Source: Candidatus Omnitrophota bacterium
Lineage (GTDB): Bacteria > Omnitrophota > Gorgyraeia > Tantalellales > Tantalellaceae
Assembly (NCBI GenBank): GCA_014728045.1
Contig: WJMH01000007.1
Coordinates: 98,756-162,755 of the forward strand
DNA: 64,000 nucleotides
Direction of reading: 5' to 3'
Under the pieces are notes generated by a model. It worked only from the letters and a program-made list of their open reading frames with translations. It searched no databases and was not told the DNA's origin. The position numbers and the translations under genes are program-made. Shown here in pieces: positions 42,841-52,276 of this stretch (within the stretch, counting starts at the first letter, position 1; the number at the start of each line of letters is the position of its first letter).

Positions 42841-43490
42841 TACTTGAAAACCTCCGGATATAAATCTTTTGCCGAAGGACATAACTTGTTGAGGGCACAT
42901 TCCTGGCATGAAGGCTTCCTGGCCGAGCAGACTTTGCGTCCGTGCGCGATAAAAAGATTGGTCAATAAGCCCCATTCATCTCTGGGGAAAAGTTCCATTA
43001 GGTCTTTTTCTATCTTTACCGGATAGGTGTGCCCGGAAAGATGCAATCTGCCGCTGAGACGTTTTACGTGGGTATCCACCGCGATTCCTTCATTTTTATT
43101 GAATCCGTGGAAAAGCACGATATTCGCGGTTTTCCGAGCCACCCCTGGAAGCTGCACAAGCTCCTCCATAGCCTGGGGCACTCGTCCGCCGAATTGCCGA
43201 ATTATCATTTTGGAGGCGGCGATGATATTCTTAGCCTTGTTCTTGTAAAAACCGGTCGATTTTATTTGATCTTCAAGGGCCTTCGAGTCTGCCTGGGCAA
43301 AATCACCTGGATCCCGGTATTTTTTAAACAGACCTTTTGTTACCATATTGACCCTGACATCCGTACATTGCGCGGATAAAATGGTGGCAACAAGAAGCTG
43401 GAAAGGATCTTTGTGGATAAGCGCGGTTGTCGCTTTGGGATAGATCTTCTGGAGGATTCTATATATTTTCTGGGCTTTCTTTCTGTCCAC
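42840..43490 (-). CDS. nth: endonuclease III
   Basis: This 216-residue DNA glycosylase/AP lyase removes oxidised pyrimidines. It has the helix-hairpin-helix LPGVARKTANIVL with the catalytic Lys (about 122), the catalytic Asp in IAVDTHVKRL (about 140) and the C-terminal 4Fe-4S motif C-x6-C-x2-C-x5-C (CSARKPSCQECALNKLC). Length and order are standard. It is ten bases downstream of mutL and one base overlapped by the nuclease gene that follows. Confidence 0.97.
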   Translation of the reverse strand: MDRKKAQKIYRILQKIYPKATTALIHKDPFQLLVATILSAQCTDVRVNMVTKGLFKKYRDPGDFAQADSKALEDQIKSTGFYKNKAKNIIAASKMIIRQFGGRVPQAMEELVQLPGVARKTANIVLFHGFNKNEGIAVDTHVKRLSGRLHLSGHTYPVKIEKDLMELFPRDEWGLLTNLFIAHGRKVCSARKPSCQECALNKLCPSAKDLYPEVFK

Positions 43491-43499
43491 CTTTAGGCC

Positions 43500-45257
43500 T
43501 CATTTCCGCCTGAACATCTTTTCCAGATCCTTTTTCCCGATCGTGGTCATCGTAGGCCGCCCGTGTGGACAAGTGAAAGGAAGCTCGCATTCCTCCAGTT
43601 TCTGAACTAAAGAGTGCATTTCTTCCCGGCTCAACTTGTCCCCTGCCTTTATTGCCGCCCTGCAGGAGGTAAGTTTGATCAACTCGTTAACAGGGTCCAC
43701 TTTGGAAAGATCTACGGAAAAAAGATCGTTCAGAATCTGCTCTACAACTGTTTTGATATCCCGGTCCTTGATCAGAGCCGGCACGGACTGGACTATAAAG
43801 GACCTCTCCCCGAAAGGTTCTATCAAAAAGCCGATATCCCTAAAATTATCTATTACCTTTTCCATAAGTATGGTTTCCCTCGCCGAAAGTTCCATCCTGA
43901 TGGGAAATAAAAGGTTTTGCGTTTCAATAGGCGAATTTTCAGTCGTGCCCCGCAAATACTCATAAAGTATTCTCTCGTGAGCCGCATGCTGGTCGGTTAT
44001 GGTTATATCTTCTCTGGCAAGGCGCACTATATAACAATCCGCGACCTGATAAATATTATCAGCGGGCGTCTTCCGGTCGTCCCTGAAACTGTTCACCTCC
44101 CTCAATATGTATTCCTTCTTCTGTGACTCATCCTCATTGACGGTAAAATCATAAGAAAATTCCGACTGCTCCTCCGGTGGTCCCCCCGAAGAATCTGCAT
44201 TGACCGTCTGCGAGCGGAGATCTGTCTCGGATGAAAGATCCGGTGAACCCTCTTCGGCCTTTCTTGCTGAATCAAACTCGTTTTTTATACTTCGTATCAC
44301 GGCGTTCTTAAGGGTCTTCTCGTCATCGAACTTTATCTCCAGTTTCGCAGGATGTACGTTAACATCTACACTTGAAGGGTCTATCTCCGTAAAAAGCACG
44401 ACAGAGGGGTATTTCCCTCTTTCAAGCATGCTTCTATACGCAACGAATACGGCATCCGACAAAAGCTTGCTCCGAACGAAGCGGCCGTTGACAAAGAAGA
44501 GCTGTCCACGCTTATCCCTCCTCGTACAGGATGGAAGACTGGCGAAGCCCCTAATGCTAAAACCTTCTCCGGAGCATGAAACGCCCATAAGATGGTCCGC
44601 GAAATCACCGCCAAGAACAAGTCGTATCCGTTCGGCCGCATCAAGATCACCCCCCGCATGCAACAGGCACCTGTCGGATTGTTTGAGCCTGAACTCTATA
44701 TTCTCATATGATAAAATAAACCTGCCGACCACGTTGGCGATCTCGGCCAGTTCCGTTGACTCCCTATTCAGGAACTTCCGCCGTGCCGGAACGTTATAAA
44801 AAAGGTTTCTGACCTCAACGGTGGTACCTTTGGAACGACCCGCGGGCCTCGACCTCAACAGCTGGCCGCTTTCAAGGTAAACGTAGAACCCGCTGTCGCT
44901 GCCCTCGCAGCAACTTGTGAGCTCCATCTGTGAGACCGCCGCAATACTCGCCAGAGCTTCTCCCCTGAAACCCAGAGAACGTATGTTGTCCAAGTCAGGG
45001 ATCTGGCGTATTTTACTTGTAGCGTGAGGCAGACAGGCCATCTTCAACTCTTCGGGATTCATCCCGCGACCGTTATCCGCGACCCTGATGAGCATCTGGC
45101 CAGCGGATTCGACCTGGATCTCTATACTGTCAGATCCTGCATCGATAGAATTTTCTATGAGTTCCTTTACGACCGATGCCGGCCTTTCGACGACCTCTCC
45201 TGCGGAGATCTTACCGACCACTTCTTCGCTAAGAATGTTAATCCTGCTTTTATCCAT
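43500..45257 (-). CDS. mutL: DNA mismatch repair protein MutL
   Basis: The 585 residues begin with a GHKL ATPase domain (IAAGEVVERPASVVKEL-like VGKISAGEVVERPAS, DNGRGM, GFRGEALAS). After a variable linker, the C-terminal dimerisation domain has the endonuclease motif DQHA-x2-E-x4-E (DQHAAHERILYE), an ACR segment and CPHGRPT. Unlike the E. coli protein, this MutL is therefore predicted to nick DNA itself, as in organisms without MutH. It lies 16 bases after mutS. Confidence 0.97.
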   Translation of the reverse strand: MDKSRINILSEEVVGKISAGEVVERPASVVKELIENSIDAGSDSIEIQVESAGQMLIRVADNGRGMNPEELKMACLPHATSKIRQIPDLDNIRSLGFRGEALASIAAVSQMELTSCCEGSDSGFYVYLESGQLLRSRPAGRSKGTTVEVRNLFYNVPARRKFLNRESTELAEIANVVGRFILSYENIEFRLKQSDRCLLHAGGDLDAAERIRLVLGGDFADHLMGVSCSGEGFSIRGFASLPSCTRRDKRGQLFFVNGRFVRSKLLSDAVFVAYRSMLERGKYPSVVLFTEIDPSSVDVNVHPAKLEIKFDDEKTLKNAVIRSIKNEFDSARKAEEGSPDLSSETDLRSQTVNADSSGGPPEEQSEFSYDFTVNEDESQKKEYILREVNSFRDDRKTPADNIYQVADCYIVRLAREDITITDQHAAHERILYEYLRGTTENSPIETQNLLFPIRMELSARETILMEKVIDNFRDIGFLIEPFGERSFIVQSVPALIKDRDIKTVVEQILNDLFSVDLSKVDPVNELIKLTSCRAAIKAGDKLSREEMHSLVQKLEECELPFTCPHGRPTMTTIGKKDLEKMFRRK

Positions 45258-45273
45258 ATTTTCAGCCTTTAGT

Positions 45274-47886
45274 TCATTTATCTTTTTCCACTTGCTGTTT
45301 CATGTTGTGCAATGTCCTCAATGCTTCGATAGGAGTCATATTCTCGATATCCATAGAGCGCATCTTCTCCAGCAGAGGATGTTCGGCATACTTCTGTTCG
45401 AAAAAGTCAAACTGTTTTTCCCCTGAATCCACTTCCGCGAATCGCGATCTAATATTCCCCCGCAGAGAATCCTTTTGGAGATTATCAAGTATATCCCTTG
45501 CCCTTTGGATGACCTCTGTAGGCAGTCCCGCGAGCTTTGCAACATGTATCCCAAAACTTTCGTCACAGCTTCCTTCGGACACCTTATACAGGAACACTAT
45601 CTCATCTGCCCACTGTTGTACCGCGAGATGACAGTTCCTGACCCCTTTCATGACCTGGGCCAATTCCGTAAGCTCATGATAATGAGTGGCGAACATGGCC
45701 TTGGCTCCACACAGATTGTGGTGTATGAATTCCACTACGGCCCATGCGATAGAGACCCCGTCAAATGTACTGGTACCCCTTCCTATCTCATCAAGTATTA
45801 TAAGACTCTTGCCTGTGGCATTATTGAGAATATTGGCCGTCTCCAGCATCTCAACCATAAAAGTGCTCATTCCCCGGTACAGCCTGTCAGAAGCGCCCAC
45901 ACGCGTAAAGATGCGATCTATTACTCCTATATGAGCTTTAGCGGCCGGTACAAAACTGCCGATCTGTGCCATTATGGTGATCAGCGCGACCTGTCTTATA
46001 TAAGTGGATTTACCCGCCATATTAGAACCAGTAATGATGAATACCCTGTTCTCCCCATCATCCATAAGAGTATCGTTGGGAACGAATTGCTTGTCTTTTA
46101 GGATATTTTCAAGTACAGGGTGGCGTCCTTGTTCCACGTATAACCGGTCGCTGTTATCGACCTTTGGCTTCGTGTAACCTCCTCTGGAGGCTACTTCGGC
46201 GAATGAAACAAGCATATCCAGTTCGGCAATATTTTCTGAAGTCTTCTTAAGGCGATCGATCTGGTTCCCAACCTGAGCTCTTACACCCGAGAAGATCTCG
46301 TATTCCAGGGATCTGATGCGTTCCTCAGCACCTATGATCTTAGATTCCTGGTCCTTAAGCTCCTGGGTAATGAATCTTTCCGCGTTAGACAAAGTCTGTT
46401 TACGCACATAGTGTTCAGGAACATTATTTAGATTGGCCTTGGTGACCTCGATGTAATAACCGAAGACCTTGTTGTACCCCACCTTCAGCGAACTGATGCC
46501 GGTTGTTTCTATCTCCTTTTGCTGAAGCGCAGCAACCCAGTCCTTTCCGTGTGTAACAAGATGACGGAGCTGGTCAACATCTTCGTTATATCCGGTTCGG
46601 ATTATACCCCCATCTCTGATATTTGCCGGGGGCTCCTCGCTGATCGAACGGTCTATAAGCCCGGTAACGTCAGCTAGCTCATCCATTCCCTGTAGGATTT
46701 TTTCGATGCGCGCGCAACCCGCGTCCTTAAGTTCGTTCCGTATCGTGCTGATATGTTTAAGAGACGCTGATAAAGCGACCATATCCCTCGCATTGGCGGT
46801 AGCAAGACTGATCTTGTTGGACAGCCGCTCGATATCATAGATCTCATTGAGGCTTTCCCTCAGTTTTTTCGGTTTATTGGAGTTCTCATGAAAATATAGT
46901 ACCGCCTGTAACCTTTCGTTTATTTTTGCGACCTCGACCAGGGGGTTAAGAATAGCTCGTTTGAGTTTTCTTTTGCCCATTGGTGTCTTAGTCTGGTCAA
47001 GAACATCGAACAGAGTGTTCCGCGTGGTCAGATCCTCCTGATTCTGTACGAGTTCAAGGTGGCGGTGGGAATTGCGGTCCAGGAACATGAACTGGTTAGA
47101 ACGATAGGTTGAGATGACGTCTATATTCTTAAGATCTGATTTCTGCGTATCCTTCAGGTACTTAATCAGCGCACCGGCCGCCCCAACAGCAAGAGGCAAT
47201 CCCTCGCACCCGAACCCCTCAAGGCTCTCCACAAGAAAATGATCCTTGATGTGTTTAAGTGCTATCTGGTAATCGAACGCCCAATCGTCATTAATCGTTA
47301 TCGAACCGAGGTTTATGTCGCTTATCTGACGGAATCCTCTGTCTTTGGCGCAACTTTCCGGAACGAGACATTCCGAAGGAGATATCTTGTAAAGTTCCGC
47401 GAAAAGATCCTCCTTATTATCGAGTTCCGTCACTCGGAATTCGCCTGTCGAAATATCGGCATAGGCCAGGCCACAGCCATCTTGGGACATGTTGAGCGAG
47501 AGAATATAATTATTCACTGAATCCTCAAGCAGAGAATCGGCTATAAAAGTACCCGGGGTGATTACTTTGGTTATCTGGCGGTTTACAAGTTTTTTCCCGG
47601 GACCGGGCTCCTCGGCCTGTTCGCAAATAGCGACTTTCCTGCCATGCCTGACAAGTCTTGCGATATAATTCTCAGCGGCATGATGGGGGACCCCGCACAT
47701 CGGCGCTTTCTTGCCCTTGCCGGCATTACGCGAAGTAAGGGTGATATGCAGTATCTTGCTGGCAGCGAGGGCGTCATCATAGAACATCTCATAGAAATCA
47801 CCCAACCTGAAGAAAAGTATCGCGTCTTCCTGCTGGGCTTTGATGTCCATGTATTGCTGCATCATTGGTGTGATTTCGGACGTCAT
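45274..47886 (-). CDS. mutS: DNA mismatch repair protein MutS
   Basis: This 870-residue MutS1 has the N-terminal mismatch-reading motif FYEMF (Phe-x-Glu, in RLGDFYEMFYDD), the central clamp/lever region, and the C-terminal ABC ATPase with Walker A GSNMAGKSTYIRQ, Walker B LIILDEIGRGTS and the ATHYHEL segment. It detects mismatches and small loops and recruits MutL, encoded next. Gene order mutS-mutL-nth makes a repair operon. A weak -10 box (TATAAT, 47940-47945) lies upstream. Confidence 0.98.
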   Translation of the reverse strand: MTSEITPMMQQYMDIKAQQEDAILFFRLGDFYEMFYDDALAASKILHITLTSRNAGKGKKAPMCGVPHHAAENYIARLVRHGRKVAICEQAEEPGPGKKLVNRQITKVITPGTFIADSLLEDSVNNYILSLNMSQDGCGLAYADISTGEFRVTELDNKEDLFAELYKISPSECLVPESCAKDRGFRQISDINLGSITINDDWAFDYQIALKHIKDHFLVESLEGFGCEGLPLAVGAAGALIKYLKDTQKSDLKNIDVISTYRSNQFMFLDRNSHRHLELVQNQEDLTTRNTLFDVLDQTKTPMGKRKLKRAILNPLVEVAKINERLQAVLYFHENSNKPKKLRESLNEIYDIERLSNKISLATANARDMVALSASLKHISTIRNELKDAGCARIEKILQGMDELADVTGLIDRSISEEPPANIRDGGIIRTGYNEDVDQLRHLVTHGKDWVAALQQKEIETTGISSLKVGYNKVFGYYIEVTKANLNNVPEHYVRKQTLSNAERFITQELKDQESKIIGAEERIRSLEYEIFSGVRAQVGNQIDRLKKTSENIAELDMLVSFAEVASRGGYTKPKVDNSDRLYVEQGRHPVLENILKDKQFVPNDTLMDDGENRVFIITGSNMAGKSTYIRQVALITIMAQIGSFVPAAKAHIGVIDRIFTRVGASDRLYRGMSTFMVEMLETANILNNATGKSLIILDEIGRGTSTFDGVSIAWAVVEFIHHNLCGAKAMFATHYHELTELAQVMKGVRNCHLAVQQWADEIVFLYKVSEGSCDESFGIHVAKLAGLPTEVIQRARDILDNLQKDSLRGNIRSRFAEVDSGEKQFDFFEQKYAEHPLLEKMRSMDIENMTPIEALRTLHNMKQQVEKDK

Positions 47887-47939
47887 TTACGAACCTTCCG
47901 TGCTTCTATTGCTATTGATCGGCGGGTCTCCAGTAAGAT

Positions 47940-47945
47940 ATTATA
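47940..47945 (-). promoter_or_regulatory. possible -10 box for mutS
   Basis: TATAAT on the minus strand lies 54 bases before the mutS start codon. No good -35 box is seen at the right distance, so this is weak support only. Confidence 0.3.
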
Positions 47946-47968
47946 CTACACTGGCTGTATGAAGAACA

Positions 47969-48008
47969 GACCCAAAACCTGCATTTTTAGGGTTTTGGGT
48001 CCGTTTTT
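47969..48008. terminator. hairpin terminator after the ribosomal protein run
   Basis: A perfect 11-base stem (47969-47979 and 47991-48001) lies between rplQ and mutS. The T tract is better on the plus strand, but with no plus-strand gene nearby it most likely ends the minus-strand rplQ transcript. Confidence 0.65.
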
Positions 48009-48047
48009 ATCCAATATGTGCACTGTAAGTGAACTAAAGAGCAAGGA

Positions 48048-48668
48048 TCATCCCATGGACTTGCGCCTGAATCTCTTGAAAAGACCGCCTTTTTTAGAGA
48101 CTTTTTTCTGTTCTTTCTTAGCCTTTTCCTTTTTTACGTCTTCGATAGCCCTTTCCTCTTTCTTTTCGATATCAACATCAGGTGCCGCATGAGCCTTTTC
48201 TTTTTTACCCTCGGGCTGTTCCCCGGCCGTTTCGGCCTCTTTCTTTTTCTTCGGCTTTTTCTTAGTTGTCTCCTTCTCAAGACCCAGCAGCTTCTCATCC
48301 GATATCGTTCTCTTGGTAAGTTCGATGATGGCCATTTCTGCGCCGTCACCCTTGCGCGTCCCCAATGTCATTATGCGAGTATACCCTCCGGAAATATCCT
48401 TGTATAAAGGACCAAGCTCGTCAAAAAGGCTTTTTACCACCTTTCTGTCACACAGCTTCTGGAATGCCAGCCTTCTGGCGCTGACAGATTCGGGGTTTTT
48501 CTTCGCCAGCGTAATAAGGGGCTCAGCGAATCTTCTCAGCGCTTTCGCTTTTGCCTTTGTGGTCTCGATCCTCTGGTATGTAAAAAGATCGTTGGCAAGA
48601 CTTTTCATAGTGGCTTTCCTCCAGCTGGTCCGCCTGCCCAATCTTCCTTTAATCTTACGGTGTCTCAT
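48048..48668 (-). CDS. rplQ: ribosomal protein L17 with long charged C-terminal tail
   Basis: The 206 residues start with the L17 core (MRHRKIKGRLGRRTSWRK to about residue 130, including SARRLAFQKL and GGYTRIMTLGTRKGD). L17 is usually 115-135 residues; the last 75 here are a Lys/Glu-rich low-complexity tail (KKPKKKKEAETAGEQPEGKK). L17 sits at the exit side of the large subunit. The gene closes the alpha operon after rpoA and is followed by a hairpin terminator. Confidence 0.96.
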   Translation of the reverse strand: MRHRKIKGRLGRRTSWRKATMKSLANDLFTYQRIETTKAKAKALRRFAEPLITLAKKNPESVSARRLAFQKLCDRKVVKSLFDELGPLYKDISGGYTRIMTLGTRKGDGAEMAIIELTKRTISDEKLLGLEKETTKKKPKKKKEAETAGEQPEGKKEKAHAAPDVDIEKKEERAIEDVKKEKAKKEQKKVSKKGGLFKRFRRKSMG

Positions 48669-48683
48669 CTATCTATCCCTTTC

Positions 48684-49661
48684 TTATTCTTCTTCGTCGA
48701 TCTCCATTCCAAGGTGCATCCCCATGGAACTTAGGACCTGGTTTATCTCGTTAAGTGATTTCTTGCCGAAATTCTTGTATTTAAGCATTTCTGTCTCTTT
48801 TTTCTTCACCAGGTCTCCAATGGTCCTGATGTTTGCTTCAGCCAGACAGTTCGAGCTTCTAACAGACAGTTCCAACTCGGAAATTGGCTTGTTGAGCTTT
48901 TTCATCAGATCTTTTTTCTCTTTGCTCTCCTCTTCCTCTTCTTCTATCTCTTCTGGCAGTTTCCCTATGGTCAGGAATACGTCCAGATGTCTCTGGAAAA
49001 TATTTGCCGCATAAAGAAGTGTGTCCTTGGGTTCCATGCTCCCGTTGGTCCATATCTCGAGAATGAGCTTGTCATAATCGGTAATATGGCCCACCCTGGT
49101 GTTCTCAACATCAATATTGACCCTTTTCACCGGTGAAAAGAGCGAATCTATGGCTATTACGCCTATTGCATCATCGTCGTCCTTGTTCCCGACCGAAGTA
49201 ACATAACCGCGTCCTCTTTCCACCTGCATCTCTATCTCAAACTTTGTATCCTCTGTAAGTGTGGCTATATGATGATCCTTATCAATGATCTCGACCGTTT
49301 CATCGGTCTGAATATCCTTGGCTGTGACCTTGCCTTTCTTACTGGCGCTCAGGAACATCGGTTTGGGGGTCTTGAAATGCGACCTGAGAACAAGGTTCTT
49401 TAAGTTCATTATGATCTGTGGAACATCCTCAAAAACACCCTCGATCGCGCCGAACTCGTGAAGTGTACCGTTTATCTTCACCTTCGTAACAGCCGTGCCC
49501 TCTATCGAAGAAAGGAGTACTCTGCGAAGAGAATTACCTATGGTAATACCGTAACCCTTTTCAAAGGGTTCAGCAATGATCTTACCGTAGTTAGGGCTAT
49601 ATGTCTCCTCTTCAAAAGTTATGTTCTTGGGTAGTTCAAAGTTCTTAAGTTTCATCCCCAT
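48684..49661 (-). CDS. rpoA: RNA polymerase alpha subunit
   Basis: The 325 residues have an N-terminal dimerisation domain (EPFEKGYGITIGNSLRRVLLSS), a linker with an acidic stretch (about 237-248) and a C-terminal domain (ELELSVRSSNCLAEANIRTI, then LLKYKNFGKKSL-like LKYKNFGKKSLNEI) that contacts UP elements and activators. It seeds assembly of RNA polymerase. AGGAGG lies nine bases before the ATG. The order rpsD-rpoA-rplQ is conserved. Confidence 0.98.
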   Translation of the reverse strand: MGMKLKNFELPKNITFEEETYSPNYGKIIAEPFEKGYGITIGNSLRRVLLSSIEGTAVTKVKINGTLHEFGAIEGVFEDVPQIIMNLKNLVLRSHFKTPKPMFLSASKKGKVTAKDIQTDETVEIIDKDHHIATLTEDTKFEIEMQVERGRGYVTSVGNKDDDDAIGVIAIDSLFSPVKRVNIDVENTRVGHITDYDKLILEIWTNGSMEPKDTLLYAANIFQRHLDVFLTIGKLPEEIEEEEEESKEKKDLMKKLNKPISELELSVRSSNCLAEANIRTIGDLVKKKETEMLKYKNFGKKSLNEINQVLSSMGMHLGMEIDEEE

Positions 49662-49713
49662 TACGCAAATCCTCCTCTTTTCTAATTATATATGCGAAAA
49701 AGCTTTTCGCTCG

Positions 49714-50343
49714 TTACTTCGAATACAACTCAACGATGAGACTTTCTTCTATCGGTATGCCAATCTCAGCCTTCGTCGGCAGCCTCTTGATCTCTATTGA
49801 AAGGTTGTCACCCGAAACATCCATCCATTCGGGCATGATCCTTTCTTCGAGTATTTTCCACGTTTCATTAAAAGCCTTTTTCTGCTCCTCATTCCCCGTA
49901 AGCTCAATCTTGTCACCCTTTTTTATCAGGCATGACGGGATATTCACTTTGCGCCCGTTCACCTTGACGAACCTATGCCCCACTATCTGGCGGGCCTTGG
50001 CGCGTGATTCGGCGAAATTAGCCCTGAAAATAACGTTGTCGAGCCTCCTCTCGAGCAGCTGGAAAAGAACTTCACCTGTTGGTTCTTTGGCCTTTTCGGC
50101 CTTTTTGAAATAATTGGCGAACTGCCTTTCCAGAATGCCGTATATCCTCTTGGCCTTTTGTTTTTCCCTGAGCTGAATAGCATAGTTAGAAGGTTTCCTT
50201 CGACGCATCTGACCGTGCTGGCCTGGCGCGTATTCCCTTTTGACGACCGCGCATTTATCACTTGTACACTTGGTCCCTTTAAGGAAAAGCTTCTCACCCT
50301 CTCTCCGGCAGAGCCGACAGGATGCTGATGTTCTTCTTGCCAT
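49714..50343 (-). CDS. rpsD: ribosomal protein S4
   Basis: This 209-residue small-subunit protein nucleates 16S rRNA folding. It keeps the N-terminal Cys residues (ASCRLCRREGEKLFLKG with a later CTSDKCAV, a zinc-type S4), the RRKPSNYAIQLREKQKAKR segment and the S4 RNA-binding domain (RLDNVIFRANFAESRAKARQIVGHRFVKVNG). In many bacteria S4 represses its own operon. It follows rpsK and precedes rpoA. Confidence 0.98.
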   Translation of the reverse strand: MARRTSASCRLCRREGEKLFLKGTKCTSDKCAVVKREYAPGQHGQMRRRKPSNYAIQLREKQKAKRIYGILERQFANYFKKAEKAKEPTGEVLFQLLERRLDNVIFRANFAESRAKARQIVGHRFVKVNGRKVNIPSCLIKKGDKIELTGNEEQKKAFNETWKILEERIMPEWMDVSGDNLSIEIKRLPTKAEIGIPIEESLIVELYSK

Positions 50344-50366
50344 TTATTACACTCCTTGTTTTCGGT

Positions 50367-50759
50367 TTATACTCTTCTGCGCTTTTTGTGCCTGCAACCA
50401 TTGTGGGGTGTAGGCGTTAGATCCGTTATGTTCTTGACGAAGAGCCCTTCGGTTCTTATGCTCCTGGCCGCACTTTCCTTCCCGGAACCCGGACCCCTTA
50501 CAACAATATCCACTTCTTTCATGCCGTGGGCCTTGGCCTTTTTCACGGCATCCTTTGCGGCGATGCTTGCGGCAAACGGAGTAGATTTCCTTGAGCCCTT
50601 GAACCCTACTATGCCGGGAGAACTCCAGCAAAGCACTTCCCCCTTGGGATCGGTAACCGTCACTATGGTATTGTTAAAAGTCGCGTTAACGAAGATCTTT
50701 CCGCTTGAAAGCTTCTTGGTTATCTTTTTACGTCTTCTTGTTTTCGCTTTTTTCTGCAC
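50367..50759 (-). CDS. rpsK: ribosomal protein S11
   Basis: The 130 residues contain [39 protein letters not shown] and the C-terminal [18 protein letters not shown], all characteristic of S11, a platform protein of the 30S subunit near the mRNA exit. The size is normal. It lies between rpsM and rpsD in the conserved order. Confidence 0.98.
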   Translation of the reverse strand: MQKKAKTRRRKKITKKLSSGKIFVNATFNNTIVTVTDPKGEVLCWSSPGIVGFKGSRKSTPFAASIAAKDAVKKAKAHGMKEVDIVVRGPGSGKESAARSIRTEGLFVKNITDLTPTPHNGCRHKKRRRV

Positions 50760-50784
50760 TTGTAACCTCGTTTTGTTAATTTTG

Positions 50785-51186
50785 CTACTTGCCGCCCTTG
50801 AGGGCGCTCCTGGCGGCTTTGTCCTTAAAAGCTCCTATGGTACGCTTGGGCCCTTTTCTTGTTCTGGAATTCGTTTTGGTCCTCTGCCCCCTCGCCGGCA
50901 GGCTCCTTTTATGCCTTAGGCCCCTGTAAGTGCCAATGCTCATCAATCTCTTGATATTGGAAGCGTACATCCGCCTGAGATCACCCTCTACCTGATACTT
51001 TTCCTGTATAATGTGCGTTATGGTCGTCACCTCTTGGTCTTCCAGGTCCTTGGCTCTCTTGTTGGGATCGACCCCCGCTTCCTTCAGTATCTGGTTGGAT
51101 TTGCTCCTTCCGATGCCGAATATGTATGTAAGAGCTATCTCTATGCGTTTATCTTTGGGTATATCTATTCCTATTATTCTGGGCAT
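50785..51186 (-). CDS. rpsM: ribosomal protein S13
   Basis: The 133 residues begin [20 protein letters not shown] and end with the tRNA-contacting basic tail. The middle has [24 protein letters not shown], the S13 hallmark. S13 sits in the 30S head and contacts the P-site tRNA and 50S bridges. The C-terminal tail (after about 120) is slightly longer than usual. It follows rpmJ by 12 bases. Confidence 0.98.
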   Translation of the reverse strand: MPRIIGIDIPKDKRIEIALTYIFGIGRSKSNQILKEAGVDPNKRAKDLEDQEVTTITHIIQEKYQVEGDLRRMYASNIKRLMSIGTYRGLRHKRSLPARGQRTKTNSRTRKGPKRTIGAFKDKAARSALKGGK

Positions 51187-51198
51187 TTCCTCTCCTTG

Positions 51199-51312
51199 TT
51201 AGCCTTGTTTCTGCTTGTGCTTAGGATCCAGACAGATCACCCTGACAACACCTTTGCGCCTGATGATCTTGCAATTCGAACACATTTTTCTTACACTTGA
51301 TCTTACTTTCAT
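51199..51312 (-). CDS. rpmJ: ribosomal protein L36 (zinc-ribbon form)
   Basis: This 37-residue gene between infA and rpsM begins [17 protein letters not shown] and ends KHKQKQG. The four zinc ligands are C11, C14, C27 and H32, so this is the zinc-binding (C+) form. L36 supports 23S rRNA domains late in assembly. The coding frame was read directly from the minus strand. Cells usually lack zinc-free paralogues when zinc is plentiful, but none is seen here. Confidence 0.95.
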   Translation of the reverse strand: MKVRSSVRKMCSNCKIIRRKGVVRVICLDPKHKQKQG

Positions 51313-51314
51313 GA

Positions 51315-51536
51315 TTACTTCTCTCTTTTTATTATTCTTCCTCTCTCCAAATCATAAGGTGACATCTCTACAGTCACTTTATCCCCCGGAACGATACGTA
51401 TAAAATACATCCGCATCTTACCTGAAACATGCGCCAGCACAACATGCCCGTTGTCCAATCGCACCTTGAACCTCGCGTTAGGCAAGGTTTCGATTATTTC
51501 ACCGTCAGCAACAATTGGTTCTTCTTTTGGACTCAT
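51315..51536 (-). CDS. infA: translation initiation factor IF-1
   Basis: The 73 residues have the OB-fold signature of IF-1: [34 protein letters not shown] and [21 protein letters not shown]. It binds the 30S A site during initiation. Its start overlaps the map stop by four bases and it precedes rpmJ by two bases. Confidence 0.98.
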   Translation of the reverse strand: MSPKEEPIVADGEIIETLPNARFKVRLDNGHVVLAHVSGKMRMYFIRIVPGDKVTVEMSPYDLERGRIIKREK

Positions 51537-52276
51537 GTTATTATCTCCGATCTTTCGCGCCCCACCATTACAGTATTCTCAAAATGGGCCGATAATTTCC
51601 CGTCCTTGGTAACAGCTGTCCATCCGTCCTCAAGAACATCTATTTTTCTCGTACCGGCATTTATCATCGGTTCGATAGCCAGCAGGAGTCCTTCTTCAAG
51701 CACGGGTCCTTTGCCGGGTTCTCCCCAGTTGGGGACTTCCGGAGCCTCATGCAGATTTCTTCCAATACCGTGCCCTACGAAGGTTCTGACCTCTTCAAGA
51801 GACTCTCTTCTCGCTACCGATTCGATCGCGTGTGATATATCTGAAACCCTGTTGCCGGCGATGGCCTTCTTAACTCCTTCTTCCAGGCACTCCCGGGTAA
51901 CATCCATAAGACGCCTTGCCTCGGCGCTGATGGTTCCAACCGGGTAGGTCCTGGCAGCATCGGTATAAAAACCGTCCTTTCTGACACCGACATCGACCCC
52001 GACAATATCCCCGTCCTTCAGTATGATCCGGTCCGATGGTATCCCGTGAACAACGACCTCGTTCACTGAAGCGCAGATAGCGGCCGGATACCCCTTGTAT
52101 CCCTTGAAAGCCGGCTCCCCGCCCCCTCCAACAATGATCTTTTCAATCTCGCGGTCCAGTTCCTCTGTCGAGACACCTGCCCGCACGTTCTCCTCCAACC
52201 AGCTGAAGATCTGTTTTATGATCTTTCCCGATGCACGAAGTTTTTCAATATCCGCTTTACTGGTCAGAACTGTCAT
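51533..52276 (-). CDS. map: methionine aminopeptidase, type I
   Basis: This 247-residue pita-bread-fold enzyme removes the initiator Met. The metal ligands are seen: Asp in [18 protein letters not shown], His in [17 protein letters not shown], Glu in LAIEPMIN and the last Glu in HFENTVMV. It is of the short MetAP1a type without an N-terminal SH3-binding extension. It overlaps adk by 20 bases, so the two are co-translated, in the common adk-map-infA order. Confidence 0.97.
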   Translation of the reverse strand: MTVLTSKADIEKLRASGKIIKQIFSWLEENVRAGVSTEELDREIEKIIVGGGGEPAFKGYKGYPAAICASVNEVVVHGIPSDRIILKDGDIVGVDVGVRKDGFYTDAARTYPVGTISAEARRLMDVTRECLEEGVKKAIAGNRVSDISHAIESVARRESLEEVRTFVGHGIGRNLHEAPEVPNWGEPGKGPVLEEGLLLAIEPMINAGTRKIDVLEDGWTAVTKDGKLSAHFENTVMVGRERSEIIT

